Source: Shewanella acanthi (GTDB taxonomy: Bacteria; Pseudomonadota; Gammaproteobacteria; Enterobacterales; Shewanellaceae). Taken from it: a stretch of 64,000 nt of DNA. The first letter of the stretch is position 1, and the number at the start of each line of letters is the position of its first letter. Shown one piece after another: positions 20,707 to 31,647 of the stretch. Both the position numbers and the translations under genes were made by a program. The notes under the pieces are model-generated. The model saw only the letters and a list, made by a program, of their open reading frames with translations. It did no database searches and was not told where the DNA came from. Location of the stretch: the NCBI RefSeq assembly GCF_019457475.1, contig NZ_CP080413.1:3782001-3846000 (forward strand). The letters run 5' to 3'.

Positions 20707-22203
20707 TTAGATTTCACGATGCGGGAATGTTTCTTCTAACGCATAATTCCCAAGGTCGGCCCAATTTTTAATTAAAGGTTGGCTTAAGTGATAACGTGTA
20801 TCTAATTCCGTCGCGGCCTTTTCAGCGCTCTGCTTATCGCTGTATTGCCCCACAAATACAACCCAAAACTGCTTATATTTAGTAATTCGCACATCGGCGA
20901 CTGTATTAATTTTTTTCGCTAGGGCCTGAGCCGTCGAAAGCTTTTGTACTGTCGACACTTGAATGGCATACCCCACTGACGGCTTATCTGATAATGTGAC
21001 GGTTAGAGGATGTACACTTGACAGTTCATCGCCTTGTGCTTGAGTCATCGTACTTACAACGTCGCTAGATGAAATGGCATTTTCATCTGCCTTTTCTATT
21101 TGTGTACTTTCGGCTTGAACCTTTTGGGTTTGAGTATTGTCAGTTTGAGCGCTATTGGTGTTTACCTCTTCGATCTGAGTCTGCTCAGCACTGTCACCTT
21201 TAAGGCTTGCCTCACCAATAATTGCCGCGGTTGCAACATCCCCCTCTGATTGTGGCTCCTCACCATGGAAATTAGCTAAGGGATCTTCCTTAAGTGCAGC
21301 TTCATCCGCCAGCGCTTTAGCGAATGCAACTTCACGCTCACTAAAGTAAGGCTGCAAAATTTGCTCACCATGGCGTAAAAATTGGGGCGAATCCAATGCG
21401 GGGTAAGTTACCTGCTCAGATATTTGCTTGTCTGCTTCAGGGCTCGCCAACAACAACCAAATTATCAGTGTTACCAGCAAACTTGCTGCGCCAACAAAGG
21501 CGAAGCGGTAACGCTGCCAAAACGAAGGCGCCGCTTCGCTGCCATGCAGTGCGAGTTCAAGCAACTCGACAACTTCCCTCGGTGTACCTTTCTGCTTTTC
21601 TAGCAGACCTCGCACTATATCCCTTGGAGTAAAAGGATTTTGATCGCTATAACGCAGTAAGGTTTGATAAAGCGCTTCACGCTCGGGAAGTGTCAACGGC
21701 TCTACATTGACGGGCAACAGCTGACGTCTTAATGAATCGGGTAACTGGGGTAATAGCTCCGCTAAAAATGCCGGTGGCACCGTTAGGGTTAACGCAATCC
21801 GCCTGCCTGCACATTGAATTTGGTTGAGGATAATACATTCGGCCCACAACTCTTTAGAGAGCAAATGCGCATCATCAATGATGATATGCAGTGGCTTGCT
21901 TTGATTGGGCGCGACTCTAAGAATGGTTTCTGCAAGTGGTGTTTCATCGTCAAAGATAGGAGATGACACCAATTGAACCAGAATTTTACGACGAATTTCG
22001 GCATCTTCGGCATGCATTGGGCAAATGACTAAGGCGACATTCGCATCATCGACATCGGTCGCCAGCGCAGTGGCAAGTGTCGTCTTACCTGAACCTGACG
22101 CGCCAGAAAGTACCAGTAATTGGTCGCTATAACTGGCAACGTGATGCAATCTTTCTATGAGGGCTTCCTGTGAGGGAAGCAAGAGTTGCCCCTGAAATGT
22201 CAC
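20707..22203 (-). CDS. damX: Cell-division protein DamX (AAA + SPOR)
   Basis: The 498-residue protein has an N-terminal P-loop ATPase domain (Walker A GASGSGKT at 34-41; Walker B-like HIIIDDAH at about 106-113), a single membrane helix (about 234-254), a Gln/Thr-rich and acidic linker (about 310-395), and a C-terminal SPOR domain (about 408-485) that binds denuded peptidoglycan at the septum. The ATPase-like N-terminus is the usual shape of gammaproteobacterial DamX outside the enterics. Between aroB and dam. Confidence 0.92.
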   Translation of the reverse strand: MTFQGQLLLPSQEALIERLHHVASYSDQLLVLSGASGSGKTTLATALATDVDDANVALVICPMHAEDAEIRRKILVQLVSSPIFDDETPLAETILRVAPNQSKPLHIIIDDAHLLSKELWAECIILNQIQCAGRRIALTLTVPPAFLAELLPQLPDSLRRQLLPVNVEPLTLPEREALYQTLLRYSDQNPFTPRDIVRGLLEKQKGTPREVVELLELALHGSEAAPSFWQRYRFAFVGAASLLVTLIIWLLLASPEADKQISEQVTYPALDSPQFLRHGEQILQPYFSEREVAFAKALADEAALKEDPLANFHGEEPQSEGDVATAAIIGEASLKGDSAEQTQIEEVNTNSAQTDNTQTQKVQAESTQIEKADENAISSSDVVSTMTQAQGDELSSVHPLTVTLSDKPSVGYAIQVSTVQKLSTAQALAKKINTVADVRITKYKQFWVVFVGQYSDKQSAEKAATELDTRYHLSQPLIKNWADLGNYALEETFPHREI

Positions 22204-22221
22204 TCATCCACCACACAAGGT

Positions 22222-23301
22222 TTATGCGTAGCGGATAACCTGTTCGAGGGTAGATTCGGATACTTGGCTAAAAACATCTGCTCGACCAATCGCAGTCGGC
22301 AGTACTAGCCTAATCTGACCAGCTAACACTTTTTTATCGCGACGCATGTGTTTAATAAAACTGTCGAAATCCATCGTTGCAGGTTTGGTAACCGGCAGGT
22401 CAAATGCTGCTAATAACGCAATGATACGTCGAACAATTGACTCATCAATGTATCCCAATAACAGAGCCGTTTGAGCAGCAAGGACTGTGCCAGCAGCCAC
22501 TGCTTCACCGTGTAACCAGTTGCCATATCCCATTTCAGCCTCAATCGCATGACCGAATGTATGACCTAAGTTCAGAAGGGCACGAACGCCCTGCTCCGTC
22601 TCATCTTGGCTCACGACATCGGCTTTAATCTCGCAGCAACGGGAAATAGCATAGACCAAGGCTTGGTTATCGAGATTTTTTAGCGGCTCGACATTATCTT
22701 CAAGCCATTGAAAGAATTCACTATCCCACATAATGCCATACTTGATGACTTCTGCCATCCCTGCTGCAAATTCACGCGCAGGCAAGGTTTTTAGGCATTG
22801 GGTATCAATCAACACAAGTTGCGGCTGATAAAAGGCGCCAATCATGTTTTTACCAAGGGGATGATTTACAGCCGTTTTTCCGCCAACCGAAGAGTCGACT
22901 TGGGACAGGAGCGTAGTTGGGATTTGAATAAAATCGACCCCGCGTTGATAACAGGCTGCGGCAAAACCCGTCATATCGCCAATGACGCCACCACCTAAGG
23001 CCACCAGTAGAGTGTCTCGGCCAAAGTTACGTTCCAGCAGTGCACTGAAAATATGATCTAAGTGAGTTAGATCTTTGAATTGCTCACCATCGGGCAGGGT
23101 CACGCAGGCAACTTCACCAAATGAAGCCATCGTCGCTTGCATCTGCTGTAGATACAATGGGGCGATGGTTTCATTAGTAACGATGAGAATGCGCTTTTTA
23201 AGCAGGTAGCGAGACAAAGTCTCGCCATCACTCATCAAATTCTGGCCAATATAAATGGGATAACTACGTTCACCTAAATCAACCTGAATTTGTTTTGTCA
23301 T
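22222..23301 (-). CDS. aroB: 3-dehydroquinate synthase
   Basis: The 359-residue protein shows the NAD-binding [32 protein letters not shown] block (split here as [13 protein letters not shown] then [18 protein letters not shown]), the zinc-ligand region [11 protein letters not shown] and HGEAVAAG. It makes 3-dehydroquinate in the shikimate pathway. Starts 5 bp after aroK; part of the aroK-aroB-damX-dam operon. Confidence 0.97.
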   Translation of the reverse strand: MTKQIQVDLGERSYPIYIGQNLMSDGETLSRYLLKKRILIVTNETIAPLYLQQMQATMASFGEVACVTLPDGEQFKDLTHLDHIFSALLERNFGRDTLLVALGGGVIGDMTGFAAACYQRGVDFIQIPTTLLSQVDSSVGGKTAVNHPLGKNMIGAFYQPQLVLIDTQCLKTLPAREFAAGMAEVIKYGIMWDSEFFQWLEDNVEPLKNLDNQALVYAISRCCEIKADVVSQDETEQGVRALLNLGHTFGHAIEAEMGYGNWLHGEAVAAGTVLAAQTALLLGYIDESIVRRIIALLAAFDLPVTKPATMDFDSFIKHMRRDKKVLAGQIRLVLPTAIGRADVFSQVSESTLEQVIRYA

Positions 23302-23306
23302 TCTGC

Positions 23307-23822
23307 TTAGAAACCTAATTGCTCAATGATTTGATTTGCAACGACCTTCGCGCTTTGATCATCGGTCTTCACGATCACGTCGGCAATTTCTTCGTAGAGA
23401 GGGTTGCGAATTTCTGCAAGATTTTCTAACACTTCGCGAGGATCATCCACCTGTAATAACGGGCGACGTTTATCCCTTTGAGTACGAGCAACCTGCTTGT
23501 CGATTGTAGTTTCGAGATACACCACAATACCGCGAGCAGATAAATGATTACGGATGTCTTTGCTCTGAACTGAACCACCACCAGTTGCAAGAACAATACC
23601 TTGTTTTTCAGACAGATCGGCAATAACTTGAGCCTCACGACGACGGAAACCTTCTTCGCCTTCAACGTCAAACACCCAAGCAATATCTGCGCCTGTGCGT
23701 TGCTCAATCTCTTGATCTGAATCGTGGAATTCTAAATGCAGCATTTGCGCCAGATGGCGACCAATTGTGCTTTTACCTGCGCCCATCGGGCCTACCAGAA
23801 AAATATTACGTTTTTCAGCCAT
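23307..23822 (-). CDS. aroK: Shikimate kinase I
   Basis: The 171-residue P-loop kinase has Walker A GPMGAGKS (about 11-18), [13 protein letters not shown] (shikimate-binding Asp), [13 protein letters not shown], and the VLATGGGSV motif. Length and sequence match E. coli AroK. First gene of the operon; the start at 23822 is about 180 bp from the pilQ stop, with a terminator between. Confidence 0.97.
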   Translation of the reverse strand: MAEKRNIFLVGPMGAGKSTIGRHLAQMLHLEFHDSDQEIEQRTGADIAWVFDVEGEEGFRRREAQVIADLSEKQGIVLATGGGSVQSKDIRNHLSARGIVVYLETTIDKQVARTQRDKRRPLLQVDDPREVLENLAEIRNPLYEEIADVIVKTDDQSAKVVANQIIEQLGF

Positions 23823-23993
23823 TTCTTGTACGTCTGAATCTTATTTGAAAGTATGCCTATATCGACCCAAAATCGAGCCGACCTACTGTATGTTACCTTG
23901 CTCTATAGAGACTTGACCGTGGATTATCTCAGTTTACTGTCTTGTCTGGCAAGTCGTGAGTACAATTATTAGTTAGAATTGTATGGTAGAGAC

Positions 23994-24024
23994 AATAAAG
24001 CCAGCAAGTATTGCTGGCTTTATT
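23994..24024 (-). terminator. Terminator after pilQ
   Basis: A perfect 13-bp stem (23994-24006 with 24012-24024) and a 5-nt loop, about 20 bp past the pilQ stop. The T-run on the minus strand is TTTATTG, so termination could be incomplete and read into aroK. Confidence 0.7.
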
Positions 24025-24041
24025 TTGTTTAGGACGAGGTT

Positions 24042-26093
24042 TTAGAGTTTCTCGTTAACAATTTTAGGGGTAACGAAAATCAACAACTCTTGGCGTTCAT
24101 TACTGTCGGTAGAGTTGCGGAATAGGAACCCCACTAATGGTATATCCCCCAGCACAGGCACTTTACTCACTCGACTAATGAGATTTTGTTGGTAAATCCC
24201 CCCAAGAACGATGGTTTCACCATTATCCACCAGCACTTGAGTTCCGATACGCTGGGTATCGATGGCTACCGCAGGACCTGTTGGGGTATCAACCGTAGTG
24301 CCCTGAGAGTCTTGGGTAATTTCCAAGTCGAGGATAACACGGTTATCGGGCGTAATTTGCGGTGTTACACGCAGCGACAATACCGCCTTTTTAAAGGTAA
24401 CAGAGGTTGCACCACTTGAGGTCGACTGCACATACGGGATCTCAACACCCTGCTCGATATAGGCCGCTTTTTGGTTAGAAGTGGTAATACGAGGGCTAGC
24501 AATAATCTCACCTTTGTTTTCCTGCTCGAGGGCGCTTAACTCTAAATCTAGAATCGTACCATCGGCCATCTTCGCGACATTGAAAGCGATACTTGTGGGC
24601 GTACTCACCGCCGCGGGAAGGTTGACGTTAAGACGACTGTCTATCGATGGTACAACACCGCCAGCAATACTTTCAGCACCTTCAAGGGTACCCGACGTTC
24701 CCTTGGTACCCTGTTGGTCGGTAATCCCCCAACGGATGCCTAAATCTTCAGAGACATTATCCTTAACGGTCACCATACGAGATTCAATCACCACTTGTCG
24801 AATTGGAATATCGAGCACTTCAATTAAACGGTGCACATTTTCAATACTCTCTGAAGTATCTTTTACCAAAACAGTATTGGTACGTTCATCGACTGCAACT
24901 GAGCCACGAGGTGATAATAGGCTTGAGTCAGTACCTTTTAATAATTCCGCCACCTCCCGAGCTTTAGCGTAATTCACCTGAATATACTCAGAATAGAGCG
25001 GCTCTAATTCTTTCACTTCTTGCTTGTTTTTCAGATCCTGACTTTCACGAATCGCCAGCTCTTCACTCGGCGCAACCATCAGAATGTTGCCTTCGATGCG
25101 CTTGTCTAAGCCTTTAGTTTGGAGAATTAAATCTAAAGCTTGATCCCAAGGTACATCGTCAAGTCTTAGGGTGATGTCGCCTTCAACCGTGTCACTGGTG
25201 ACCAAGTTAAAGTTGTTATAGTCAGCGATGATTTGTAATACGGTGCGGACAGAAATATTTTGGAAGTTGAGCGATAGCGTTTTACCGTTATACTTTTTCT
25301 CTTCCTTAATGTTTGCGGTGCGTACCGCTTTATTGATAGACAGCCTAAAAAGACTATCTTCCTGCTTATAATTAAACTCATAATCGCCCGATACATCGAC
25401 CAAAATACGCGTGGTCAGTTCGTCCTTAAAGGTTTCAAAGCTCTTTACAGGTGTTGAGAAGTCCTGCACATCCATGACGTACAGCAAATCATTTTTAATG
25501 TCTGTGTTGTAGAGTTGGACTTCAATCTTAGCCCCGACTTGTTCTACATTAGCAGCCACTGAGCGATTATTTAAGGAGATCAATAAATCGCCGCCACCCG
25601 TTGAATTGCGACGAAAATCAATATTCTTGATACTATTCACAAAAGGATTACTTGCCTCAGTATTCGATCCCATCACAGCATCATTGATAGTGAGACGATA
25701 GGAATTTCCCATCACAGCACCTTGATAAGGCTTAACTTGGGATAAACCCAATGTCACCCTCAGGTCAGTGTCCATTTGAGCAGTCGTAATCTCTTTAACA
25801 CCCACCTGATTGATAGGCAGATTATCCCTTGATAAACCCGAAACACTATCATCAAAGGTTAAAAGCAATTCAGCAGGAGCTGCATTAGAATCAATGGCAG
25901 GTGCAGTTACCGAATTCTCAAATACGAATTCTACTTCTAATTGATGATCGACTAATGCATGGTATTTTACATCTAATAATCGATTAGCTGCATAGCTCGA
26001 TGGCAACACACCAAATACCAATGCGACTCCAATAACAGACTTAATTAAGCCCGATGATATAAATGGGAGTTTGATCGCGGCAGAAGATTTCAT
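24042..26093 (-). CDS. pilQ: Type IV pilus secretin PilQ
   Basis: The 683-residue protein has a signal peptide, N-terminal AMIN domains (about 40-240), an N0/STN domain (about 270-340, LSLNFQNISVRTVLQIIADY), an N1 domain (about 370-440), and the secretin core (about 470-680) with VPVLGDIPLVGFLFR near the end. It forms the outer-membrane ring through which the pilus passes. Last gene of pilMNOPQ. Confidence 0.96.
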   Translation of the reverse strand: MKSSAAIKLPFISSGLIKSVIGVALVFGVLPSSYAANRLLDVKYHALVDHQLEVEFVFENSVTAPAIDSNAAPAELLLTFDDSVSGLSRDNLPINQVGVKEITTAQMDTDLRVTLGLSQVKPYQGAVMGNSYRLTINDAVMGSNTEASNPFVNSIKNIDFRRNSTGGGDLLISLNNRSVAANVEQVGAKIEVQLYNTDIKNDLLYVMDVQDFSTPVKSFETFKDELTTRILVDVSGDYEFNYKQEDSLFRLSINKAVRTANIKEEKKYNGKTLSLNFQNISVRTVLQIIADYNNFNLVTSDTVEGDITLRLDDVPWDQALDLILQTKGLDKRIEGNILMVAPSEELAIRESQDLKNKQEVKELEPLYSEYIQVNYAKAREVAELLKGTDSSLLSPRGSVAVDERTNTVLVKDTSESIENVHRLIEVLDIPIRQVVIESRMVTVKDNVSEDLGIRWGITDQQGTKGTSGTLEGAESIAGGVVPSIDSRLNVNLPAAVSTPTSIAFNVAKMADGTILDLELSALEQENKGEIIASPRITTSNQKAAYIEQGVEIPYVQSTSSGATSVTFKKAVLSLRVTPQITPDNRVILDLEITQDSQGTTVDTPTGPAVAIDTQRIGTQVLVDNGETIVLGGIYQQNLISRVSKVPVLGDIPLVGFLFRNSTDSNERQELLIFVTPKIVNEKL

Positions 26094-26114
26094 TATTCCC
26101 TCATCCTTCGCTTG

Positions 26115-26630
26115 TTATTTTCCAGAAAGTTCTAAATTGTTTGGTCGCTCGGTCCAACAACCAGAGCCATCAGGAATTAATTCCATTACTTCAACATTAT
26201 CTGAAGTCACTTTGATAATACGGCCATTAAACAATCCCAAGTGCTCACCAATACCCATACGATAAACACTACCATCGTTAGTTTCAATTAACGCCCAAAT
26301 TGATTTAGACTCACTCAAGGTTCCGCGCATTTTCAAACTATCTAATGCGTAAGTTTCTAAGCGACCTTTGCGGCGTTTTAAATCAGGTTGCAAACAGTTT
26401 TTACTGCTATCTATCACTTCCTCGGTTAATTCCCTTGAAGGAGGAACAAATGGACTACGCATTAGCTCAGCTTGATAGGCAAAATGTTCAAACTTAGGCG
26501 GTTCTTTTAGTGGTGGTATGTGCGCCACATGTTGCGCCTTAGTTTCTGTAACAAATAGCTCTAAATCGCTATGATCGCCAACACAACCCATCAAAAAAAG
26601 ACTCATTGTCAATAGAGGTAAGACTTTCAT
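26115..26630 (-). CDS. pilP: Type IV pilus lipoprotein PilP
   Basis: The 171-residue protein has a lipobox LMGC (Cys about 16), a Pro-rich linker, and a beta domain (about 75-170, LETYALDSLKMRGTL, VYRMGIGEHLG) that binds PilQ. It links PilN/PilO to the secretin. Start shared with the pilO stop by TAATG. Confidence 0.95.
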   Translation of the reverse strand: MKVLPLLTMSLFLMGCVGDHSDLELFVTETKAQHVAHIPPLKEPPKFEHFAYQAELMRSPFVPPSRELTEEVIDSSKNCLQPDLKRRKGRLETYALDSLKMRGTLSESKSIWALIETNDGSVYRMGIGEHLGLFNGRIIKVTSDNVEVMELIPDGSGCWTERPNNLELSGK

Positions 26631-27262
26631 TATTTCTTCCCCTTCTTCTCTTTTTTGGCTGGTTTTTCTGGCGGTAACTCTGCTCCTTCCTTAAATCGAT
26701 AGGTTTTAGCTAAAATATCCATAGCTAAATTTCCAGCAGCATCACGTGTAATAGTAAAATCGTGTAAACTGACAATACGAGGCAGCTTAGCAACGCCACT
26801 GACCATATTACCAATTTGATGGTAATCACCAGTTACTGACATTTTAATCGGGAATTCGATATAGAAGTCCCTCTGAATTTCAGGTTCCCAATTTAGACTG
26901 TTAATTTTAAGTCCAGCATCGGTTGCAACGAATGTTAAATCATCTAACAGGCCTGGCATTTCATTTTCTGAAGGGAGCATTTTAAGCAGTTCTGCAAACT
27001 GCTTCTCCATTACGGCTAGTTGCTCGCGGTAGAGCTTAAGATTGGCTGCGAGCTGATATTTAGATTTAAAATCTTCGCGCAGCTGTAACTCTTTATTCTG
27101 CTCTGCCTTATAAATATCAACTGCATCAGATATCACTAGGTAATAACCTGCAGCAAATACTAAAATGGCCAGTAAAACCGCAAAAAAACCTTTTACCTGA
27201 GCAGGCCAACCGCCAACATTCTCAAAATCAATATCATTAAACTGACTTAGATCGAGCTTCAT
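26630..27262 (-). CDS. pilO: Type IV pilus assembly protein PilO
   Basis: The 210-residue protein has a short cytosolic N-terminus, one membrane helix (about 26-48), a coiled coil (about 50-95), and a ferredoxin-like domain ending in a Lys/Glu/Pro-rich tail. It pairs with PilN in the alignment complex. Start overlaps the pilN stop by ATGA. Confidence 0.95.
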   Translation of the reverse strand: MKLDLSQFNDIDFENVGGWPAQVKGFFAVLLAILVFAAGYYLVISDAVDIYKAEQNKELQLREDFKSKYQLAANLKLYREQLAVMEKQFAELLKMLPSENEMPGLLDDLTFVATDAGLKINSLNWEPEIQRDFYIEFPIKMSVTGDYHQIGNMVSGVAKLPRIVSLHDFTITRDAAGNLAMDILAKTYRFKEGAELPPEKPAKKEKKGKK

Positions 27263-27858
27263 TTACCCGCTCCTTTTGCCTTTTTCGCAGGCTCAGTCTT
27301 AGCAGGCTCATCTGCTACCGTACCTTTAATGCTAACACGCAAATTAAAACGCTGGAGCTGCCTTATATCATCATTCTGGGTCACGATGGATTGCATATTA
27401 GGATCAGACAACCATTGTGAAGCTTTGACCTTACGCATCATATTGGCAACATTGTTATTCGACTCGCTGCGCCCTTCGATCAGTAGAAGACTTCCCTTTT
27501 TCTCCAATTTAGAAAGATAGATGCCTGGCGGGACAATTCTAACCAACTCATCCATTACATGGGTTGGTAAATTACGCGCCTGTTGAAGGTTAAGAATAAT
27601 TTCTGTGCGTCGCTCGATGTCTCTTTTACGTTCTTTAATTTTATTGATTTCGGCGATTTGTTTATCTAAAAGAGTAATTTCCGATTGCAAATAAGCATTC
27701 CTAGCCCTTTGGTCATCGGTTATCATTTCGAGTACTGAAAGCGCAATGTATACTAAAATCGCTGAACCAATAAAAACAGCGGCCAAAATACCAAGATAAT
27801 CACGCTTCTGCTTTTCTCTCGCCTCTTCGCGCCAGGGAAGCAGGTTTATGTTCGCCAT
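27259..27858 (-). CDS. pilN: Type IV pilus assembly protein PilN
   Basis: The 199-residue protein begins MANINLLPWREEARE, the conserved PilN N-terminus that docks onto PilM, which is why the ATG at 27858 is preferred over one ten codons upstream. A membrane helix (about 21-43), a coiled coil (about 45-90) and a globular domain follow. Its start overlaps the end of pilM by 13 bp. Confidence 0.95.
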   Translation of the reverse strand: MANINLLPWREEAREKQKRDYLGILAAVFIGSAILVYIALSVLEMITDDQRARNAYLQSEITLLDKQIAEINKIKERKRDIERRTEIILNLQQARNLPTHVMDELVRIVPPGIYLSKLEKKGSLLLIEGRSESNNNVANMMRKVKASQWLSDPNMQSIVTQNDDIRQLQRFNLRVSIKGTVADEPAKTEPAKKAKGAGK

Positions 27859-28925
27859 TGACCGTAACTCCTTAGCGCTAAGCCACAAGCAACCATATAT
27901 TTGCTAATACTGGATTGCAGGGTATTTTTGGTTGACTCGTCCGCATGCAAACAACCTTGGAAGGGGTCTGCAATTATTGTATGTACACCTAATTCATTAG
28001 TTAATAAATTAGCCATACCTTCCAGTTTAGAAGTACCACCGCATAATACGAGGTAATCAACTTTATCTTTCCCACTAGAGGTGCAATAAATTTGTAGTGT
28101 CCGTTTAATCTGCTGCAATAATTGCATTTGGAAAGGAGATAAAACTTCAAACATATAATTGCGTGGTAAATCACCTTCTATTTTCGCTTTTTCAGCCTGT
28201 TCATATGACATGCCATAAAAAGACAAAATAGATTGAGTGAATAATTCTCCACCGAATGCCTGTTCTCGAATAAACGTGGTTTCACCAGATTCGACAACTG
28301 AAAATGTGGTCATATTAGCGCCAATGTCAACCATGGCGACTGATTTTGACCATGCCCCTTCAGGTAATTGTGCTAACACTAATTCGACTGAACGACCAAG
28401 GGCATATCCTTCAACATCAACAACCCTAGTTTCAATATCGACTTCATCGAGCGCTTCAACCCGAGCATCAATATTCTCTGTGCGGCATGCGCTTAATAGC
28501 ACATCGACCTTTGAAGGATCTGAACTATTAACGTTTAAGGTTTCAAAGTCGATGCTGACTTCATCTAAGGAATAAGGAATTAAGTTATCGGCTTCAATCT
28601 CAATTTGGGCCTCCATTTCTTCTTCGCTTAACGAAGCATCCATATAAATCACTTTGGTCATCACGGCTGACCCTGATACTGCAACGGCTGCATATTTTAC
28701 CGATTTAGGTAAAGCACGCTTTATTTGCCTTAAGCATTCTACGACAGCATCGGCATCCCGAATATCATGATCATTAATCGCCCCCTTTTTAACGGGAACA
28801 GCTGCATGACTTAATATTTTGTATCCATCAGCAGTCTTACTCAGCAATATGGCTTTTACTTCGTGGGAACCGATATCAATTCCAACCATTTGCGGAGCCT
28901 GACGCTTCCATAAATTTGAAAGCAT
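27846..28925 (-). CDS. pilM: Type IV pilus assembly ATPase-fold protein PilM
   Basis: The 359-residue protein has an actin-like fold: VGIDIGSHEVKAILL (about 14-28), VAMVDIGANMTTFSVVESG (about 200-218) and VLCGGTSKLEGMANLL (about 297-312), the phosphate and adenosine contacts. It sits on the cytosolic face and binds the PilN N-terminus. First gene of pilMNOPQ, divergent from mrcA with 188 bp between. Confidence 0.96.
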   Translation of the reverse strand: MLSNLWKRQAPQMVGIDIGSHEVKAILLSKTADGYKILSHAAVPVKKGAINDHDIRDADAVVECLRQIKRALPKSVKYAAVAVSGSAVMTKVIYMDASLSEEEMEAQIEIEADNLIPYSLDEVSIDFETLNVNSSDPSKVDVLLSACRTENIDARVEALDEVDIETRVVDVEGYALGRSVELVLAQLPEGAWSKSVAMVDIGANMTTFSVVESGETTFIREQAFGGELFTQSILSFYGMSYEQAEKAKIEGDLPRNYMFEVLSPFQMQLLQQIKRTLQIYCTSSGKDKVDYLVLCGGTSKLEGMANLLTNELGVHTIIADPFQGCLHADESTKNTLQSSISKYMVACGLALRSYGQWRT

Positions 28926-29113
28926 AGTCCGTCGTCACTTTATTATTTGTATTCAGAAAAAGATACTAGCACAAAAACAACCCGTTATACGTATTTGTAT
29001 AGAATGTTTCAAGATTTTACAAACGCTATTTTAGTCCTATCACGTTTTTACTTCACCCAAGCGTGTGCGCCTTATATACTGTTGTATTGAACAGAACTTT
29101 AGGATCAATTTAG

Positions 29114-31630
29114 GTGAAGTGGTTAAAACGTCTTGTTATAGCCCTATTCAGTCTAGCCCTTCTGGGCGTGGGCGCCATTGTTGCAGCATACTTTTATGTG
29201 TTACCGGACTTGCCGGATGTATCAACACTTAAAACAGTACAATTGCAAACTCCTCTGCGCATTTACAGCAGCGACGGCAAACTTATTTCTCAGTTTGGCG
29301 AGAAGCGTCGTATTCCTTTAAAACTTGAAGAAGTACCCAAGCCATTATTACAGGCATTTCTTGCGACCGAAGATGCGCGTTTCTACGAGCATAATGGTAT
29401 TGACCCCGTTGGCGTAGTTCGCGCTGCGATTGTTATGCTCACGACCGGTGAGAAAAAACAAGGTGCCAGTACCATCACGATGCAGGTTGCGCGAAATTTC
29501 TTCTTAACCCGAGATAAAACCATTATTCGTAAAGTGAAGGAAATTTTTATTTCCTATCACATCGAACAGTTGCTCACTAAAGATGAAATTTTAGAGCTTT
29601 ACGTAAACCGTATTTATTTAGGACAACGTGCCTATGGCGTAGGTGCGGCAGCCCAAGTTTATTTTGGTAAAAACGTCCAAGATCTGACATTAGCTGAGAT
29701 GGGCATGATTGCAGGCCTTCCAAAAGCACCATCTACGCTCAACCCTATCACCTCGCCATCACGCGCCCTAGCTCGTCGTAATACCGTGCTGATGCGAATG
29801 AATGAAGTAGGCTACATCAGTAAAGCTGAATACAACGCGGCGATTCAAGAACCATTAGTCGCAAAATATCACGGCGCTGAAATCGACCTTTACGCACCTT
29901 ACATTTCTGAAATGGCTCGTGATTATATGGTGCAAAAATACGGTGAGGAGGCAGCCTATACCAATGGCTATAACGTCTACACTACCGTTTCATCTGAGCT
30001 TCAACTCTTAGCACAACAGGCATTACGTAACAACGTCTATGCCTATGATGAACGCCATGGTTACCGTGGCCCTGCGGCAGTGATGTGGACAGATGCCAAA
30101 CCGGATAATGCCCAACTGGCGGCTGAACTTGCAAAAATTGCTCCTGTACAAGAGCTGCAACCAGCAGTCGTGCTAAGTATCGATGGCCAGCAAGCTAAAG
30201 TCTTAACTGCCAAGGGCGAGCCACAAATCATCAAATGGGATGGTCTAAAATGGGCGCGTAAGTTCATTACCGATAAACGTCAGGGCAGCGTGCCTAAATC
30301 GGCCTCTGACATACTTAACATCGGTGAGCGCATTTGGATCCGCGATAACGGCGAGTACCTACAGTTATCTCAAGTGCCAGAGGTTGCCAGTGCAACGGTT
30401 TCACTCGACCCGCAAAATGGTGCCATTCGCAGCTTAGTCGGCGGTTATAGCTTTAGCCAAAGCCAATATAACCGTGTAACCCAAGCTAAACGCCAGCTTG
30501 GCTCTAACATTAAACCCTTTATCTATGCCGCCGGATTGGAAAAGGACTATACACTGGCGACCCTAATCAACAACGCTCCGATTAACAAACCGGATATCAG
30601 CCAAGGCACGGCGTGGCGTCCTAAAAACTCGCCCGATATTTATGGCGGCCCCACTCGCCTGCGTGTAGGTCTGGCACAATCCATTAACGTGATGTCAGTA
30701 AGAGCAATGCGCCATACTGGATTAGATGCCGCAATTGCCGAATTAACGAAGTTCGGCTTCGATCCTAACGATTTGCCACGCAACGAGTCCCTAGCCTTAG
30801 GTTCGCCTTCGGTGACGCCATTACAGGTTGCCACAGCCTTTAACGTGTTTGCTAACGGCGGCTTCCTCGTTGAGCCTTACTATATCGACAGAGTTGAAGA
30901 CTCCTTCGGTAATGTGATTGAAGAGGCAAATCCAACACTGGCATGTAAACCCAGCGCATCGGTCGAACAAACATCAGTTGCCTCGCTCGAGTATGGCGCC
31001 GAGCAATCTGCCGATTCGGCCGAGGCTAACTGCTTCGGTCAAACGGGTCGTTATGCTAAGCAGATTATTTCTGAGCAAACCGCATTCCTTATCACCGATG
31101 CGCTGAAAAGTGTAATCTGGGGCGGTGGTGACTGGAGCAAAGGTACAGGCTGGCAAGGCACAGCTTGGCGTGCAGCTCAGTTGATTAAACGTCATGATAT
31201 CGCAGGTAAAACAGGGACGACCAACGAATCCCGTGATACATGGTTCAGCGGTTTTAACCCAACGCTGACCAGCACCTTCTGGGTCGGCTTTGACGATCAT
31301 GGTCGCCAATTAGGCCGTACCGCTTGGAACGCCAACGGTGAGAAGGATCAGATAACCGGCACCGAAGCTGGCGCGAAAACCGCAGGCCCAGGCTGGAACG
31401 AGTTTATGAACAATGTCCTTAAGGGCAAGCCTGAAGTCATTGCAGTACCACCAGAAGGCATAGTGTCAGTGCGTATCGATTTAGCCACGGGAAAACTCAC
31501 CCGCAAAACCGATTATACTAGCGCATTCGAGTACTTTATCTCTGGCACTGAGCCTAAGGAATACATCAGTGAAAACCAAGATGAAGGCAACCTGTTTAAC
31601 GATGCTCCGACGGATGATTTATTCCAATAG
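29114..31630 (+). CDS. mrcA: Penicillin-binding protein 1a (bifunctional transglycosylase/transpeptidase)
   Basis: The 838-residue class A PBP has a membrane anchor (about 7-30), a GT51 transglycosylase domain with the catalytic Glu in ATEDARFYEHNGID (Glu about 86), an OB-like insert (about 330-410), and the transpeptidase with SNIK (Ser about 464), SIN and KTGTT (Lys about 699). It polymerises and cross-links peptidoglycan and is the likely partner of LpoA (11082). The start is a GTG with no strong alternative. An extra Cys-bearing loop near residues 610-645 (ACKPSASV, ANCFGQ) lies before KTGTT. Confidence 0.96.
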   Translation: MKWLKRLVIALFSLALLGVGAIVAAYFYVLPDLPDVSTLKTVQLQTPLRIYSSDGKLISQFGEKRRIPLKLEEVPKPLLQAFLATEDARFYEHNGIDPVGVVRAAIVMLTTGEKKQGASTITMQVARNFFLTRDKTIIRKVKEIFISYHIEQLLTKDEILELYVNRIYLGQRAYGVGAAAQVYFGKNVQDLTLAEMGMIAGLPKAPSTLNPITSPSRALARRNTVLMRMNEVGYISKAEYNAAIQEPLVAKYHGAEIDLYAPYISEMARDYMVQKYGEEAAYTNGYNVYTTVSSELQLLAQQALRNNVYAYDERHGYRGPAAVMWTDAKPDNAQLAAELAKIAPVQELQPAVVLSIDGQQAKVLTAKGEPQIIKWDGLKWARKFITDKRQGSVPKSASDILNIGERIWIRDNGEYLQLSQVPEVASATVSLDPQNGAIRSLVGGYSFSQSQYNRVTQAKRQLGSNIKPFIYAAGLEKDYTLATLINNAPINKPDISQGTAWRPKNSPDIYGGPTRLRVGLAQSINVMSVRAMRHTGLDAAIAELTKFGFDPNDLPRNESLALGSPSVTPLQVATAFNVFANGGFLVEPYYIDRVEDSFGNVIEEANPTLACKPSASVEQTSVASLEYGAEQSADSAEANCFGQTGRYAKQIISEQTAFLITDALKSVIWGGGDWSKGTGWQGTAWRAAQLIKRHDIAGKTGTTNESRDTWFSGFNPTLTSTFWVGFDDHGRQLGRTAWNANGEKDQITGTEAGAKTAGPGWNEFMNNVLKGKPEVIAVPPEGIVSVRIDLATGKLTRKTDYTSAFEYFISGTEPKEYISENQDEGNLFNDAPTDDLFQ

Positions 31631-31647
31631 ACATCTTTAACGGAAAT